Assembly (NCBI RefSeq): GCF_038806765.1
Contig: NZ_CP152389.1
Coordinates: 1,302,001-1,366,000, forward strand
Source: Mucilaginibacter sp. CSA2-8R
Lineage (GTDB): Bacteria > Bacteroidota > Bacteroidia > Sphingobacteriales > Sphingobacteriaceae
Length of the DNA: 64,000 nt
Direction of reading: 5' to 3'
This document shows positions 54,792-62,810 of this stretch, one piece after another; the first letter of the stretch is position 1, and each line of letters begins with the position of its first letter. The translations under genes were made by a program, and so were the position numbers. Under the pieces are notes generated by a model, which was not told the DNA's origin, made no database searches, and was given only the letters and a program-made list of their open reading frames with translations.

Positions 54792-55700
54792 TTAAATATC
54801 TGTCAACTTAAATACATCTTTTACACGTATACCTTTCTCTGTTTGTTGCAAGGTGCAACACTCGTTAACGGCATCATGCTCAAAAAATAGGATGTATTCC
54901 TGATCTAAGGCTTGCTGTAAAAAGGTTCGCTTTTCGTCCATAGCCTGTAGTGGAAATATATCATAAGCCGCTACATACGGTATGGGCAAATGCCCGGTGG
55001 TGGGTATCAGGTCGGCTATATAAAACACCAGCCGGTTTTTATAATGCAATAACGGCAGCATCATGGATTGGGTATGGCCAGATACGAAAAACACCTGCAT
55101 ATTGGCAGAGAAGTGTATGCCATTTTGTACCTCAACAAACTTTAAACGGCCACTTTCTTTGAGCGGCAGTAGGTTTTCAATTAAAAAGGATGCCTTTTCG
55201 CGATCGTTAGGGTTTTCGGTAGCCCAGTGCCAGTGCTTTTCATTAGTCCAGTAAGTAGCATTTGGAAAGGCGGGTTCTAATGTTTCGCCGTTTTTGATTA
55301 CAGCTCCGCCAACATGATCAAGATGCAGGTGCGTTAAAAATACATCAGTTATATCGTCGGGAGTAAAGCCATGCAGAGCCAGCGAGCTTTGCAGTGTATC
55401 ATTGCCATGCAAGTAGTAATAGCTTAAAAACTTTTCGCTTTGCTTATTGCCGATGCCAGTGTCAATCAGTATCAACCTGTCATCGTCTTTAACCAGCAGG
55501 CAGCGCATAGCCAGGCTGCAAAGGTTTTGCTCGTCGGCCGGGTTGGTTTTGCTCCAGATATTTTTAGGCACCACGCCAAACATGGCGCCACCATCCAGTT
55601 TAAACAGGCCGGTGTTGATTACAAAAAGCTCAGCCCCCCGGTCGTCGGAAGCCCCCCAACCCCCTGAAGGGGGAGCAGAAGATGAGGTGTTAGTTGTCAT
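54792..55700 (-). CDS. MBL-fold metallo-hydrolase with repeat-encoded N-terminus
   Basis: Start set at the ATG at 55700; the upstream in-frame TTG (55709) overlaps the -7 box. The 302-residue protein has the zinc motif THLHLDHVGG, LILIDTGIGNKQ, the later FVSGHTQSM and FEHDAVNE. It resembles lactonase-type MBL hydrolases (FKLDGGAMFGVVPKNIW start). Residues 5-24 (TSSSAPPSGGWGASDDRGAE) are not family sequence: they are encoded by a genomic C/G-rich repeat placed after the start codon. Substrate unknown. Confidence 0.88.
   Translation of the reverse strand: MTTNTSSSAPPSGGWGASDDRGAELFVINTGLFKLDGGAMFGVVPKNIWSKTNPADEQNLCSLAMRCLLVKDDDRLILIDTGIGNKQSEKFLSYYYLHGNDTLQSSLALHGFTPDDITDVFLTHLHLDHVGGAVIKNGETLEPAFPNATYWTNEKHWHWATENPNDREKASFLIENLLPLKESGRLKFVEVQNGIHFSANMQVFFVSGHTQSMMLPLLHYKNRLVFYIADLIPTTGHLPIPYVAAYDIFPLQAMDEKRTFLQQALDQEYILFFEHDAVNECCTLQQTEKGIRVKDVFKLTDI
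55650..55677 (+). repeat. C/G-rich genomic repeat, copy 1 (inside the MBL coding start)
   Basis: AGCCCCCC-AA-CCCCCTGAAGGGGG, containing palindrome CCCCC-TGAA-GGGGG. An inverted relative lies at 55784-55805. This motif type is familiar as an interspersed repeat in Bacteroidota intergenic regions (recollection). Confidence 0.7.
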
Positions 55701-55706
55701 ATTTAA

Positions 55707-55734
55707 CAAATATAGAAGCCCTCTTGCTTGTCAA
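55707..55734 (-). promoter_or_regulatory. Complete promoter (TTG-N17-TATATTTG) of the MBL gene
   Basis: On the minus strand TTG (55734-55732), 17 bases, then TATATTTG (55714-55707). This is the same spacing and -7 box as the promoter at 57478-57505. The ATG follows after six bases, so the transcript is probably leaderless. Confidence 0.65.
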
Positions 55735-55746
55735 CAAGAAGGCTTC
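55715..55746 (-). terminator. Hairpin after lpdA, overlapping the MBL promoter
   Basis: GAAGCCCTCTTG and CAAGAAGGCTTC pair with one mismatch around an 8-base loop. On the minus strand it is followed by TATATTTG rather than a T-tract, so termination is uncertain. The -33 TTG sits in the loop. Confidence 0.45.
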
Positions 55747-55783
55747 TGCTAAATTTAAGATATCAATTTTGTTATCCAACTCG

Positions 55784-55805
55784 CCCTTTAGGGGGCAGGG
55801 GGGCT
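55784..55805 (-). repeat. C/G-rich genomic repeat, copy 2 (inverted), abutting the lpdA stop
   Basis: On the minus strand AGCCCCCC-TG-CCCCCTAAAGGG, the same architecture as copy 1 but in inverted orientation, 106 bases away. It begins at the last base of the lpdA coding region. Confidence 0.65.
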
Positions 55806-57196
55806 TACAGGTGAATCACTTCGTCGTAAGCAGCTGCTGCAGCTTCCATTACGGCTTCACTCATGGTAGGGTGAGGGTGTACCGATTTAATGATTTCATG
55901 ACCCGTAGTTTCCAGTTTGCGTGCAGTTACAACCTCGGCAATCATTTCGGTAACGTTGTAGCCAATCATGTGTGCACCCAAGAACTCACCATATTTGGCA
56001 TCAAAAATTACTTTTACAAAACCATCTTTAGCGCCGGCTGCACTTGCTTTACCTGATGCTGAAAATGGAAAGCGACCAATTTTTAATTCGTAACCAGCTT
56101 CGCGGGCTGCTTTTTCGGTGTAACCTACCGAAGCAATTTCTGGAGAGCAGTAGGTACAGCCCGGGATATTGTTATAATTCAACGGTTCAACGTGCTGACC
56201 GGCAATTTTTTCTACACATATAATGCCTTCGGCAGAAGCCACGTGAGCTAAAGCCTGACCTTTTACAATGTCGCCAATTGCATAAATACCTTCCACATTG
56301 GTGCGGTAATAGTCATCAACTAATACTTTGCCTTTGTCAAATTTAACACCGGCTTCTTCCAGGCCAATGCCTTCCAGGTTGGTCGCAATGCCTACTGCCG
56401 AAAGAACGATCTCAGCCTCCAGGGTTTCAACGCCTTTGGCCGTTTTAACGCTTACTTTACAAAGTTCGCCACTGGTATCAACAGACTCAACTGTAGAACC
56501 GGTCATGATATTGATACCTTGTTTTTTTAGCGTGCGGGCCAGTTGTTTTGAAACTTCTTCGTCTTCAACCGGAACAATGTTATCTAAATATTCTACTACG
56601 GTTACCTGGGTGCCCATAGCATTGTAGAAATAAGCAAACTCAATACCGATAGCGCCCGAGCCAACTACTACCATTGATTTGGGTTGGTTAGGCAACACCA
56701 TAGCCTGGCGGTAGCCAATAATCTTTTTGCCGTCTTGCGGCAGGTTAGGTAACTCGCGTGAGCGGCCTCCAGTGGCCAGTATAATATGTTTTGCGGTATG
56801 CTCGGTTACGGTACCATCGGCAGCCTTAACTTCAACGGCTCCTTTGCCTTTAAGTTTACCGAAGCCCATAACCACATCAATTTTGTTTTTCTTCATCAAA
56901 AACTGCACACCTTTGCTCATGCCATCGGCAACGCCACGGCTGCGTTTAACTACTGAGGCAAAATCAGGCTCACCTTTAACATCTACGTTGATACCATAAT
57001 CGGCAGCATGATTAATGTATTCAAACACCTGGGCGCTTTTTAATAAAGCTTTGGTGGGTATACAACCCCAGTTAAGGCAAATACCACCCAATGATTCTTT
57101 TTCAATGATGGCTGTTTTTAAACCCAGCTGAGACGCGCGTATAGCCGCTACATAACCACCAGGACCAGATCCGATAACAATTACATCGTAGTTCAT
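55805..57196 (-). CDS. lpdA: Dihydrolipoyl dehydrogenase
   Basis: A 463-residue flavoprotein of normal length. The FAD site is VIVIGSGPGGYVAAIRASQLG, the redox-active disulfide is Cys40/Cys45 (GGICLNWGCIPTKAL), the NAD site is VVGSGAIGIEFAYFYNAMG, YAIGDIVKGQALAHVASAEG follows, and the C-terminal active-site motif is HPHPTMSEAV. It is the E3 component of 2-oxoacid dehydrogenases and glycine cleavage. It has its own promoter at 57223; no E1 or E2 genes are adjacent. Confidence 0.98.
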   Translation of the reverse strand: MNYDVIVIGSGPGGYVAAIRASQLGLKTAIIEKESLGGICLNWGCIPTKALLKSAQVFEYINHAADYGINVDVKGEPDFASVVKRSRGVADGMSKGVQFLMKKNKIDVVMGFGKLKGKGAVEVKAADGTVTEHTAKHIILATGGRSRELPNLPQDGKKIIGYRQAMVLPNQPKSMVVVGSGAIGIEFAYFYNAMGTQVTVVEYLDNIVPVEDEEVSKQLARTLKKQGINIMTGSTVESVDTSGELCKVSVKTAKGVETLEAEIVLSAVGIATNLEGIGLEEAGVKFDKGKVLVDDYYRTNVEGIYAIGDIVKGQALAHVASAEGIICVEKIAGQHVEPLNYNNIPGCTYCSPEIASVGYTEKAAREAGYELKIGRFPFSASGKASAAGAKDGFVKVIFDAKYGEFLGAHMIGYNVTEMIAEVVTARKLETTGHEIIKSVHPHPTMSEAVMEAAAAAYDEVIHL

Positions 57197-57222
57197 TATG
57201 TTTTTCTTTTACAGTTCGGCGT

Positions 57223-57249
57223 CAAATCTAAATAAAAAGGCTGATACAA
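57223..57249 (-). promoter_or_regulatory. Promoter (TTG-N16-TAGATTTG) of lpdA
   Basis: On the minus strand TTG (57249-57247), 16 bases, then TAGATTTG (57230-57223), 27 bases upstream of the lpdA ATG. Confidence 0.6.
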
Positions 57250-57344
57250 TAAAGCATTGTAAAGTCATCAAAAATTGTAAGAATTAATTAAACGGATTGC
57301 TGATTTTGTAATGTTTTTTTGACACTTACTTAATACCCAATGGT

Positions 57345-57405
57345 TATTTAGTTCAATTTGCCGGTTATTGTTCAAAATTCAATAAAACAGGTAAGTATTT
57401 AGTTC
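57345..57405 (+). repeat. Two direct copies of TATTTAGTTC upstream of the Oar-like gene
   Basis: The 10-mer is at 57345-57354 and 57396-57405, each followed within a few bases by ATTTG. The 358-base gap 57197-57554 is AT-rich and otherwise holds only the two divergent promoters. These could be operator half-sites. Confidence 0.35.
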
Positions 57406-57477
57406 TTATTTGAACATATCCACATAAAAATTGATAAATGTGAAAAAGTTCCAACATTTATTAACATTAACTTAACG

Positions 57478-57505
57478 TTGAAACAGAAGCTGTTGCCTAT
57501 ATTTG
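57478..57505 (+). promoter_or_regulatory. Complete promoter (TTG-N17-TATATTTG) of the Oar-like receptor gene
   Basis: TTG at 57478-57480 and TATATTTG at 57498-57505, 49 bases before the ATG. It is the clearest Bacteroidota primary-sigma promoter in the window. Confidence 0.7.
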
Positions 57506-57554
57506 CCAGGAATTTACAACTATTAAAAGTTAATTAAACAAACAAAACAAAAGC

Positions 57555-60500
57555 ATGAGAAAAAGTTTACTTCTCGCGATTCTTTTCTTGTTTGCTACCG
57601 TCGCTACCTTTGCACAGGTAACGTCCAGTAGTATGACAGGTACAGTTAAGGATGCTAAGGGGGCAGCGCTTCCAGGTGCTACCGTTAAGGCTACGCACTT
57701 GCCATCCGGTACTGTTTATTCAACATCTACCAACAAAGATGGTTTGTACAACCTTCCGGGTATGCGTGTTGGTGGTCCTTACCAGGTAGTGATCAGTTTT
57801 ATTGGTCAAAACACGGCTACTTTCAATGAGATTACCTTACAGTTAGGTCAGCCGTTTATTTTAAATGCTAACCTTGCTGATTCTGGTTTACAACTGGCTG
57901 CAGTAAGTGTTTCTGGAGCTAAAACAAAAAAGATTACCACCGCACGTTTAGGTGCCAGTACCAACGTTAACCGTACGCAGTTAGCTACTTTGCCAACATT
58001 TTCGCGTAGCATCACTGATTTTACCCGTTTAACACCGCAGTCAACTGGTACAAGTTTTGCAGGCCGCGAAAGCCGGTTAAACAGTATTACAGTGGATGGT
58101 GCTAACCTGAACAACACTTTTGGTACTTCGTCAGACTTGTTACCTGGTGGTGGTGCTCAGCCAATTTCGATTGAGGCCTATGATGAGCTTTCCATCAACA
58201 TTGCTCCGTTTGACGTTCGTCAGTCGGGTTTTACCGGTGCAGGTATTTATGCCACTACTAAAAGCGGTAACAATACTTTCCACGGTTCTGCTTACACATT
58301 TTACCGTAACCAATCTTATAACGGTACTCATGTTGGGGACGTTGACTTCAGCGCTCAGAACGCAAAATCTACCCAAAAAACTTATGGTTTTACTTTGGGT
58401 GGCCCAATCATCAAAAACAAATTATTCTTCTTTGGTAACTTTGAACACGAAGTATTTACCAATCCAGGTATTAACTATTCTCCAACAGGTGGTTCGGGCT
58501 TAGGTATTGTGTCGGCAACTCCAGTTGCTGATTTACAAGCGGTATCTGATTACCTTCGTAACAAATTTGGTTACGAAACAGGTGGTTATGACAACTTTGC
58601 GGCATTTCAGCCTAAAAATACAAAAGCGTTGTTAAGGTTAGATTATAACATTAACGATAAAAACAAATTAACTGTTAAATACAGCTATTTGAATGCTACC
58701 AGTGATAACCAGGTAAATGGCACAAGTACGCCAAACAACGCGTCTTACGGATACACCAACTCATCTGGTAACATTACTACCCGTGGTACAGGTGGTTTGC
58801 CTAACAGCAGATATAGCAACCGTTCTATAGCTTTTGAAAACTCGAACTACGGTTTCTTAAATAAAGTACATACTGGTACTGCCGAATTGAACAGCACAAT
58901 CAATTCAAAAATGTCGAACCAGTTATTGTTAACCTTTAAAAAGTATAGCAATCCGCGTACTACCAAAGGTGCTACTTTCCCAACTATCGATATATTTAAC
59001 GGTACAGGTGATAATTACATTACTGCAGGTTCTGATCCTTACACCAAGTACAATGATGTAATTGATAACACTACAACCTTGTACGATAACTTTACTTACT
59101 ATGCCGGTAAGCACACATTAACCGGTGGTGTAAGCTATGAGTATCAGCGTGTAGGTAATGCCTTTATGCCAGGTGCTGCAGGTTCTTACATCTACAACTC
59201 GTTAAACGACTTTTTAAATGACCGTGCTCCAATCCAGTTTACTTATAACTATTCATTAGTACCTGGTCAGGATAAAGTTTTCTCTGCAAACTTAAAAGTA
59301 GGTACACTTAGCTTATACGCTCAGGATGAGTACAACGTAACCAGTAACTTCAAATTAACTTATGGTATACGGGCAGATAAACCAATGTACCTGGAAAACC
59401 CAATAGAAAACCCTCAGTTAACTGCACTGCAGTTTCCTGATCCTAACTCTAATACCGGTGGTTTAAAAACTTACAACTCTGGTCAGTGGCCTAAGTCTAC
59501 GTGGTTATTCTCGCCAAGAGTAGGTTTCCGTGCCAGCTTGCTTGAAAACAATTCATTAGTATTGCGTGGTGGTATGGGTATTTTCACTGGTCGCGTACCT
59601 TATGTGTTCTTAACCAACAACCCAAGCAATAGCGGTATGTATAACTTTGGTGGTGTAGCAACTGCTGCCCAGTTGGCTAACATCAAGTTAAATGCCGACC
59701 CAAGTGTGTACGCTAATTTGTTCCCGCAATCAGCAGGTACTACTTACCAGTCATCAAGCGTTGTTATTGACCGTAACTACAAGTTTCCGCAAGTTTTCAG
59801 AGCTGACTTAGCCTTAGAGAAAAATTTAGGCAACGGCTTTAACGCTACTTTTGAGGCTTTATACACCAAAGATATCAACGCTACCCGTATGCGTAACCTT
59901 AACTTGAAAACACCAAATGGTGTACTTGTTGAAGGCGATAATACTCGTGTACGTTACGTAGGTACAGGTACTAACGGTGCTGTAACCGTTCAGGACCGTA
60001 ACATTTATCCAAACAGCCCGGCTTTATCAGTTATTGCTTTAGAGAATACTAATAAAGGTTATTCGGCAGCATTAACTGCTCAGCTTTCTAAAACCTTTAC
60101 TAATGGTTTCTTTGCATCAGCAGCGTATACTTACACTGTATCGAAAGAAGCTTTCGCAACTGCAGGTACTACTGCAGCCAGCGTTTGGGCTACTACTGCT
60201 AACGTGGGTACTACTAATGATGTGGAGTTGTCTAATTCGGCCAACTTTGTTCCTCACCGCGTAGTAGCATCTGCTTCTTACAAAATTAATTACCTTAATC
60301 ATGGTGCAACCTCATTCGGCTTATTCTTCCAGGGACAAGCTCAGGGTACTCCGTCAAGCTATGTAGTTAACGGCGACTTAAATGGCGACGGTAACGCATC
60401 ATCAGATTTAATTTATGTACCTAAAAGTGCAAGCGAGTTAAACTTTACGCAATACACAGCAACTGTTAACGGTGTGTCTTACATTTACACTCCACAACAG

Positions 60501-60896
60501 CAGGCTGCCGCTTTCGACCAGTTTATTAACAACTCACCATACCTTAAAAACCGCAGAGGTAAGTATGCCGAACGTAATGCTGCATTCTTACCATGGTACA
60601 CTCGTGTAGATGCCGACGTTAAACAAGAGTTTTACATCAATTCTGGCGGTCAGCGTCATACTTTACAAATCAGCGCTACTTTAATTAACTTACCAAACTT
60701 GTTAAACAGCACCTGGGGCGTTCAGAAAGCGTTTACCACAACCAGCCCAATCAGTTACCTGAGTACTGATGCTAATGGTGTGCCTGCTTATAACATGCGT
60801 CAGTTGAATGGTCAGTTGGTAACTACGCCATTCCAAAACGTTTATACAACCGGTACCACCTGGAGCTTATTATTAGGTGCCAGATATACATTCTAA
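57555..60896 (+). CDS. Oar-like TonB-dependent outer-membrane receptor
   Basis: A 1113-residue receptor: signal peptide (RKSLLLAILFLFATVATFAQ), carboxypeptidase-regulatory-like domain (about 25-115; MTGTVKDAKGAALPGATVKATHLPSGTVYST), plug (RSITDFTRLTPQSTGTSFAGRESRLNSITVDGANLNNTFGTSSDLLPGGGAQPISIEAYDE-type, PFDVRQSGFTGAGIYATTKSG) and a barrel ending WSLLLGARYTF with the terminal Phe. This is the Oar family, different from SusC; substrates are unknown, peptides or proteins being suggested for some. The lipoprotein gene 32 bases downstream is probably co-transcribed. Strong promoter at 57478. Confidence 0.9.
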   Translation: MRKSLLLAILFLFATVATFAQVTSSSMTGTVKDAKGAALPGATVKATHLPSGTVYSTSTNKDGLYNLPGMRVGGPYQVVISFIGQNTATFNEITLQLGQPFILNANLADSGLQLAAVSVSGAKTKKITTARLGASTNVNRTQLATLPTFSRSITDFTRLTPQSTGTSFAGRESRLNSITVDGANLNNTFGTSSDLLPGGGAQPISIEAYDELSINIAPFDVRQSGFTGAGIYATTKSGNNTFHGSAYTFYRNQSYNGTHVGDVDFSAQNAKSTQKTYGFTLGGPIIKNKLFFFGNFEHEVFTNPGINYSPTGGSGLGIVSATPVADLQAVSDYLRNKFGYETGGYDNFAAFQPKNTKALLRLDYNINDKNKLTVKYSYLNATSDNQVNGTSTPNNASYGYTNSSGNITTRGTGGLPNSRYSNRSIAFENSNYGFLNKVHTGTAELNSTINSKMSNQLLLTFKKYSNPRTTKGATFPTIDIFNGTGDNYITAGSDPYTKYNDVIDNTTTLYDNFTYYAGKHTLTGGVSYEYQRVGNAFMPGAAGSYIYNSLNDFLNDRAPIQFTYNYSLVPGQDKVFSANLKVGTLSLYAQDEYNVTSNFKLTYGIRADKPMYLENPIENPQLTALQFPDPNSNTGGLKTYNSGQWPKSTWLFSPRVGFRASLLENNSLVLRGGMGIFTGRVPYVFLTNNPSNSGMYNFGGVATAAQLANIKLNADPSVYANLFPQSAGTTYQSSSVVIDRNYKFPQVFRADLALEKNLGNGFNATFEALYTKDINATRMRNLNLKTPNGVLVEGDNTRVRYVGTGTNGAVTVQDRNIYPNSPALSVIALENTNKGYSAALTAQLSKTFTNGFFASAAYTYTVSKEAFATAGTTAASVWATTANVGTTNDVELSNSANFVPHRVVASASYKINYLNHGATSFGLFFQGQAQGTPSSYVVNGDLNGDGNASSDLIYVPKSASELNFTQYTATVNGVSYIYTPQQQAAAFDQFINNSPYLKNRRGKYAERNAAFLPWYTRVDADVKQEFYINSGGQRHTLQISATLINLPNLLNSTWGVQKAFTTTSPISYLSTDANGVPAYNMRQLNGQLVTTPFQNVYTTGTTWSLLLGARYTF

Positions 60897-60928
60897 TAGT
60901 TGTTGTAAGATTTGTTAAAACGATTGAA

Positions 60929-61450
60929 ATGAAAAAACTAAATAAAATTATAACGCTTGCTTTAACTGCAATCCTGACCTTAACTATGTTTTCATGTAAA
61001 AAGGATACAGATGTTGCAGGTACAGAAGCAAAATTGCCTGCATTGCAATTAAGCAGCTTAGGTACACAACAAACAGGTCCTTTTGCAAGCACACAAACAA
61101 TACAATTAATGTTTGGTGCAACTACCACTAATACAGCTACAGGTGCCTTTCGTATCGAAATTTTGAACGGTACGTCAGCATCTTCTGCGGTGTTAAGAAC
61201 CATCAATTTTGCCAGCTGGAGAGGTAATGATACGCCTGCTGCCGGTACAACGGCTACAAACCATTCTATCACTTATAACTTGTTACCTACCACATATCAA
61301 AACACTAATGTATATGGTGGTAGTATCTTACTTAAATTAAGTGCTTTGAATTTAACTTCCGGAAGTACCTATTCTATCAGAGCAACTGCTTTTGCAGCAA
61401 ATGGTACTTCTTCAAGTCTTACTCAAACCTCATTTTTAAAAATGCAGTAA
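60929..61450 (+). CDS. Putative lipoprotein, unknown function
   Basis: A 173-residue protein with lipoprotein signal (TLTMFSC, Cys23), then a Thr/Ser/Ala-rich beta-type domain without recognised motifs (FRIEILNGTSASSAVLRTINFASW; YGGSILLKLSALNLTSGSTYSIRATAFA). It may be a surface or periplasmic partner of the Oar-like receptor, based on adjacency and a shared terminator at 61475. I recognise no family. Confidence 0.75.
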   Translation: MKKLNKIITLALTAILTLTMFSCKKDTDVAGTEAKLPALQLSSLGTQQTGPFASTQTIQLMFGATTTNTATGAFRIEILNGTSASSAVLRTINFASWRGNDTPAAGTTATNHSITYNLLPTTYQNTNVYGGSILLKLSALNLTSGSTYSIRATAFAANGTSSSLTQTSFLKMQ

Positions 61451-61474
61451 TTAAGTAATACTGATTAATACTAA

Positions 61475-61504
61475 AAGGTTCGGCCATTTGGCCGGACCTT
61501 TTTT
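61475..61504 (+). terminator. Intrinsic terminator after the receptor/lipoprotein pair
   Basis: AAGGTTCGGCC/GGCCGGACCTT (one G-T pair) with a 4-base loop, followed by TTTT. Confidence 0.85.
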
Positions 61505-61517
61505 GTTGACAAAAAAC

Positions 61518-61547
61518 AAAGCCCGGCTATCAGATTAGTCGGGCTTT
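61518..61547 (-). terminator. Intrinsic terminator of purM
   Basis: AAAGCCCGGCT/AGTCGGGCTTT form a stem with one mismatch or wobble. On the minus strand TTTGTTTTTTG follows. It faces the terminator of the convergent lipoprotein gene. Confidence 0.8.
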
Positions 61548-61568
61548 ACCTATAAATTTTAATTGGTA

Positions 61569-62750
61569 TTAATAATATACAAACTCCCCAAATCCCGATT
61601 TTACAGTGACCTGCTTTGCCGAAGCCGGCTCAACGCGACCGATGATTTGGGCATCGATACCGAAGCTTTGCGAAATTTTAATCAGGTCGGCTGCAATGGT
61701 TTCGGGCACGTACAATTCCATGCGGTGGCCCATATTAAATACCTTATACATTTCTTGCCAGCTGGTGCCCGACTCCTGGTGTATCAACTTAAACAGCGGC
61801 GGAACCGGGAAGAGATTGTCTTTAATCACATGCACGTCTTCCACAAAGTGTAGTACTTTGGTTTGGGCGCCGCCACTGCAATGCACCATGCCGTGTATCT
61901 GGCTACGGTAGTTGTCTAAAATGGTTTTAATTACCGGCGCGTAGGTGCGGGTAGGAGAGAGCACCAGTTGGCCGGCAGTGATGGTTTGGCCGTTGCCAAT
62001 GTCAACTAAATCGGTCAGGTTTTTACTGCCCGAAAATACCAGGCTTTCGGGTACAGCCGGGTCAAAGCTTTCCGGAAAGTTTTGCGCGATCGTTTTGTTA
62101 AATACATCATGACGGGCCGAGGTTAAGCCGTTAGAGCCCATACCCCCGTTGTATTCATGCTCATAACTGGCCTGTCCGTACGAGGTTAAACCTACAATTA
62201 CGTTACCGGCCTGTATGCGGTGATTGGAAATTACATCGTCGCGTTTTAATCGGCAAGTAACGGTAGAGTCTACAATAATGGTACGAACGAGGTCGCCTAC
62301 GTCGGCTGTTTCGCCACCGGTAGAATAGATGCCGATGCCATGGCTGCGTAGTTCTTCCAGTATTTCTTCGGTGCCGTTAATAATCGCGGCAATCACCTCG
62401 CCAGGAATCAGGTTTTTATTACGGCCAATGGTTGATGACAGTAAAATATTATCAGTAGCGCCCACGCAAAGCAGGTCGTCCAGGTTCATGATGATGGCAT
62501 CCTGAGCAATACCCCGCCAAACCGACAGGTCGCCGGTTTGCTTCCAGTAAATGTAAGCCAGTGACGATTTAGTGCCTGCACCGTCGGCATGCATAATATT
62601 ACAGTAAGCCGGGTCGTTACTTAATATATCAGGTATTATTTTACAAAAGGCCTTTGGATAGAGGCCCTTATCAATATTTTTAATAGCCTGGTGAACATCA
62701 TCTTTGGAGGCCGATACGCCCCGCTGATCATATCTTTGCTCAGAAATCAT
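61569..62750 (-). CDS. purM: Phosphoribosylformylglycinamidine cyclo-ligase (AIR synthase)
   Basis: Start set at the ATG at 62750; the in-frame TTG at 62756 lies inside the -7 box. The 393-residue PurM is of the longer Bacteroidota form. It has YDQRGVSASKDDVHQAI, the ATP-binding HADGAGTKSSLAYIYWK, AQDAIIMNLDDLLCVGA, IYSTGGETADVGDLV, GLTSYGQASYEHEYNGGMGSNGL and MVHCSGGAQTKVLHF. It converts FGAM to AIR in purine synthesis. It stands alone here. Confidence 0.95.
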   Translation of the reverse strand: MISEQRYDQRGVSASKDDVHQAIKNIDKGLYPKAFCKIIPDILSNDPAYCNIMHADGAGTKSSLAYIYWKQTGDLSVWRGIAQDAIIMNLDDLLCVGATDNILLSSTIGRNKNLIPGEVIAAIINGTEEILEELRSHGIGIYSTGGETADVGDLVRTIIVDSTVTCRLKRDDVISNHRIQAGNVIVGLTSYGQASYEHEYNGGMGSNGLTSARHDVFNKTIAQNFPESFDPAVPESLVFSGSKNLTDLVDIGNGQTITAGQLVLSPTRTYAPVIKTILDNYRSQIHGMVHCSGGAQTKVLHFVEDVHVIKDNLFPVPPLFKLIHQESGTSWQEMYKVFNMGHRMELYVPETIAADLIKISQSFGIDAQIIGRVEPASAKQVTVKSGFGEFVYY

Positions 62751-62753
62751 GTT

Positions 62754-62761
62754 CAAATATA
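62754..62761 (-). promoter_or_regulatory. -7 box (TATATTTG) three bases before the purM start codon
   Basis: The minus strand reads TATATTTG-AAC-ATG. Transcription would start at about the ATG, giving a leaderless purM mRNA. No -33 TTG at the expected position. Confidence 0.5.
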
Positions 62762-62810
62762 CGGGTTAACGTAGTAAAATCGTTACTTTGCTGTACATCT
62801 GCCTTCCGTT

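Noticed and set aside
55694-56056. Plus-strand frame containing SPFRGQGGLQVNHF
   Set aside because: It reads the complement of lpdA and of the C/G-rich repeat; such frames arise from the repeat.
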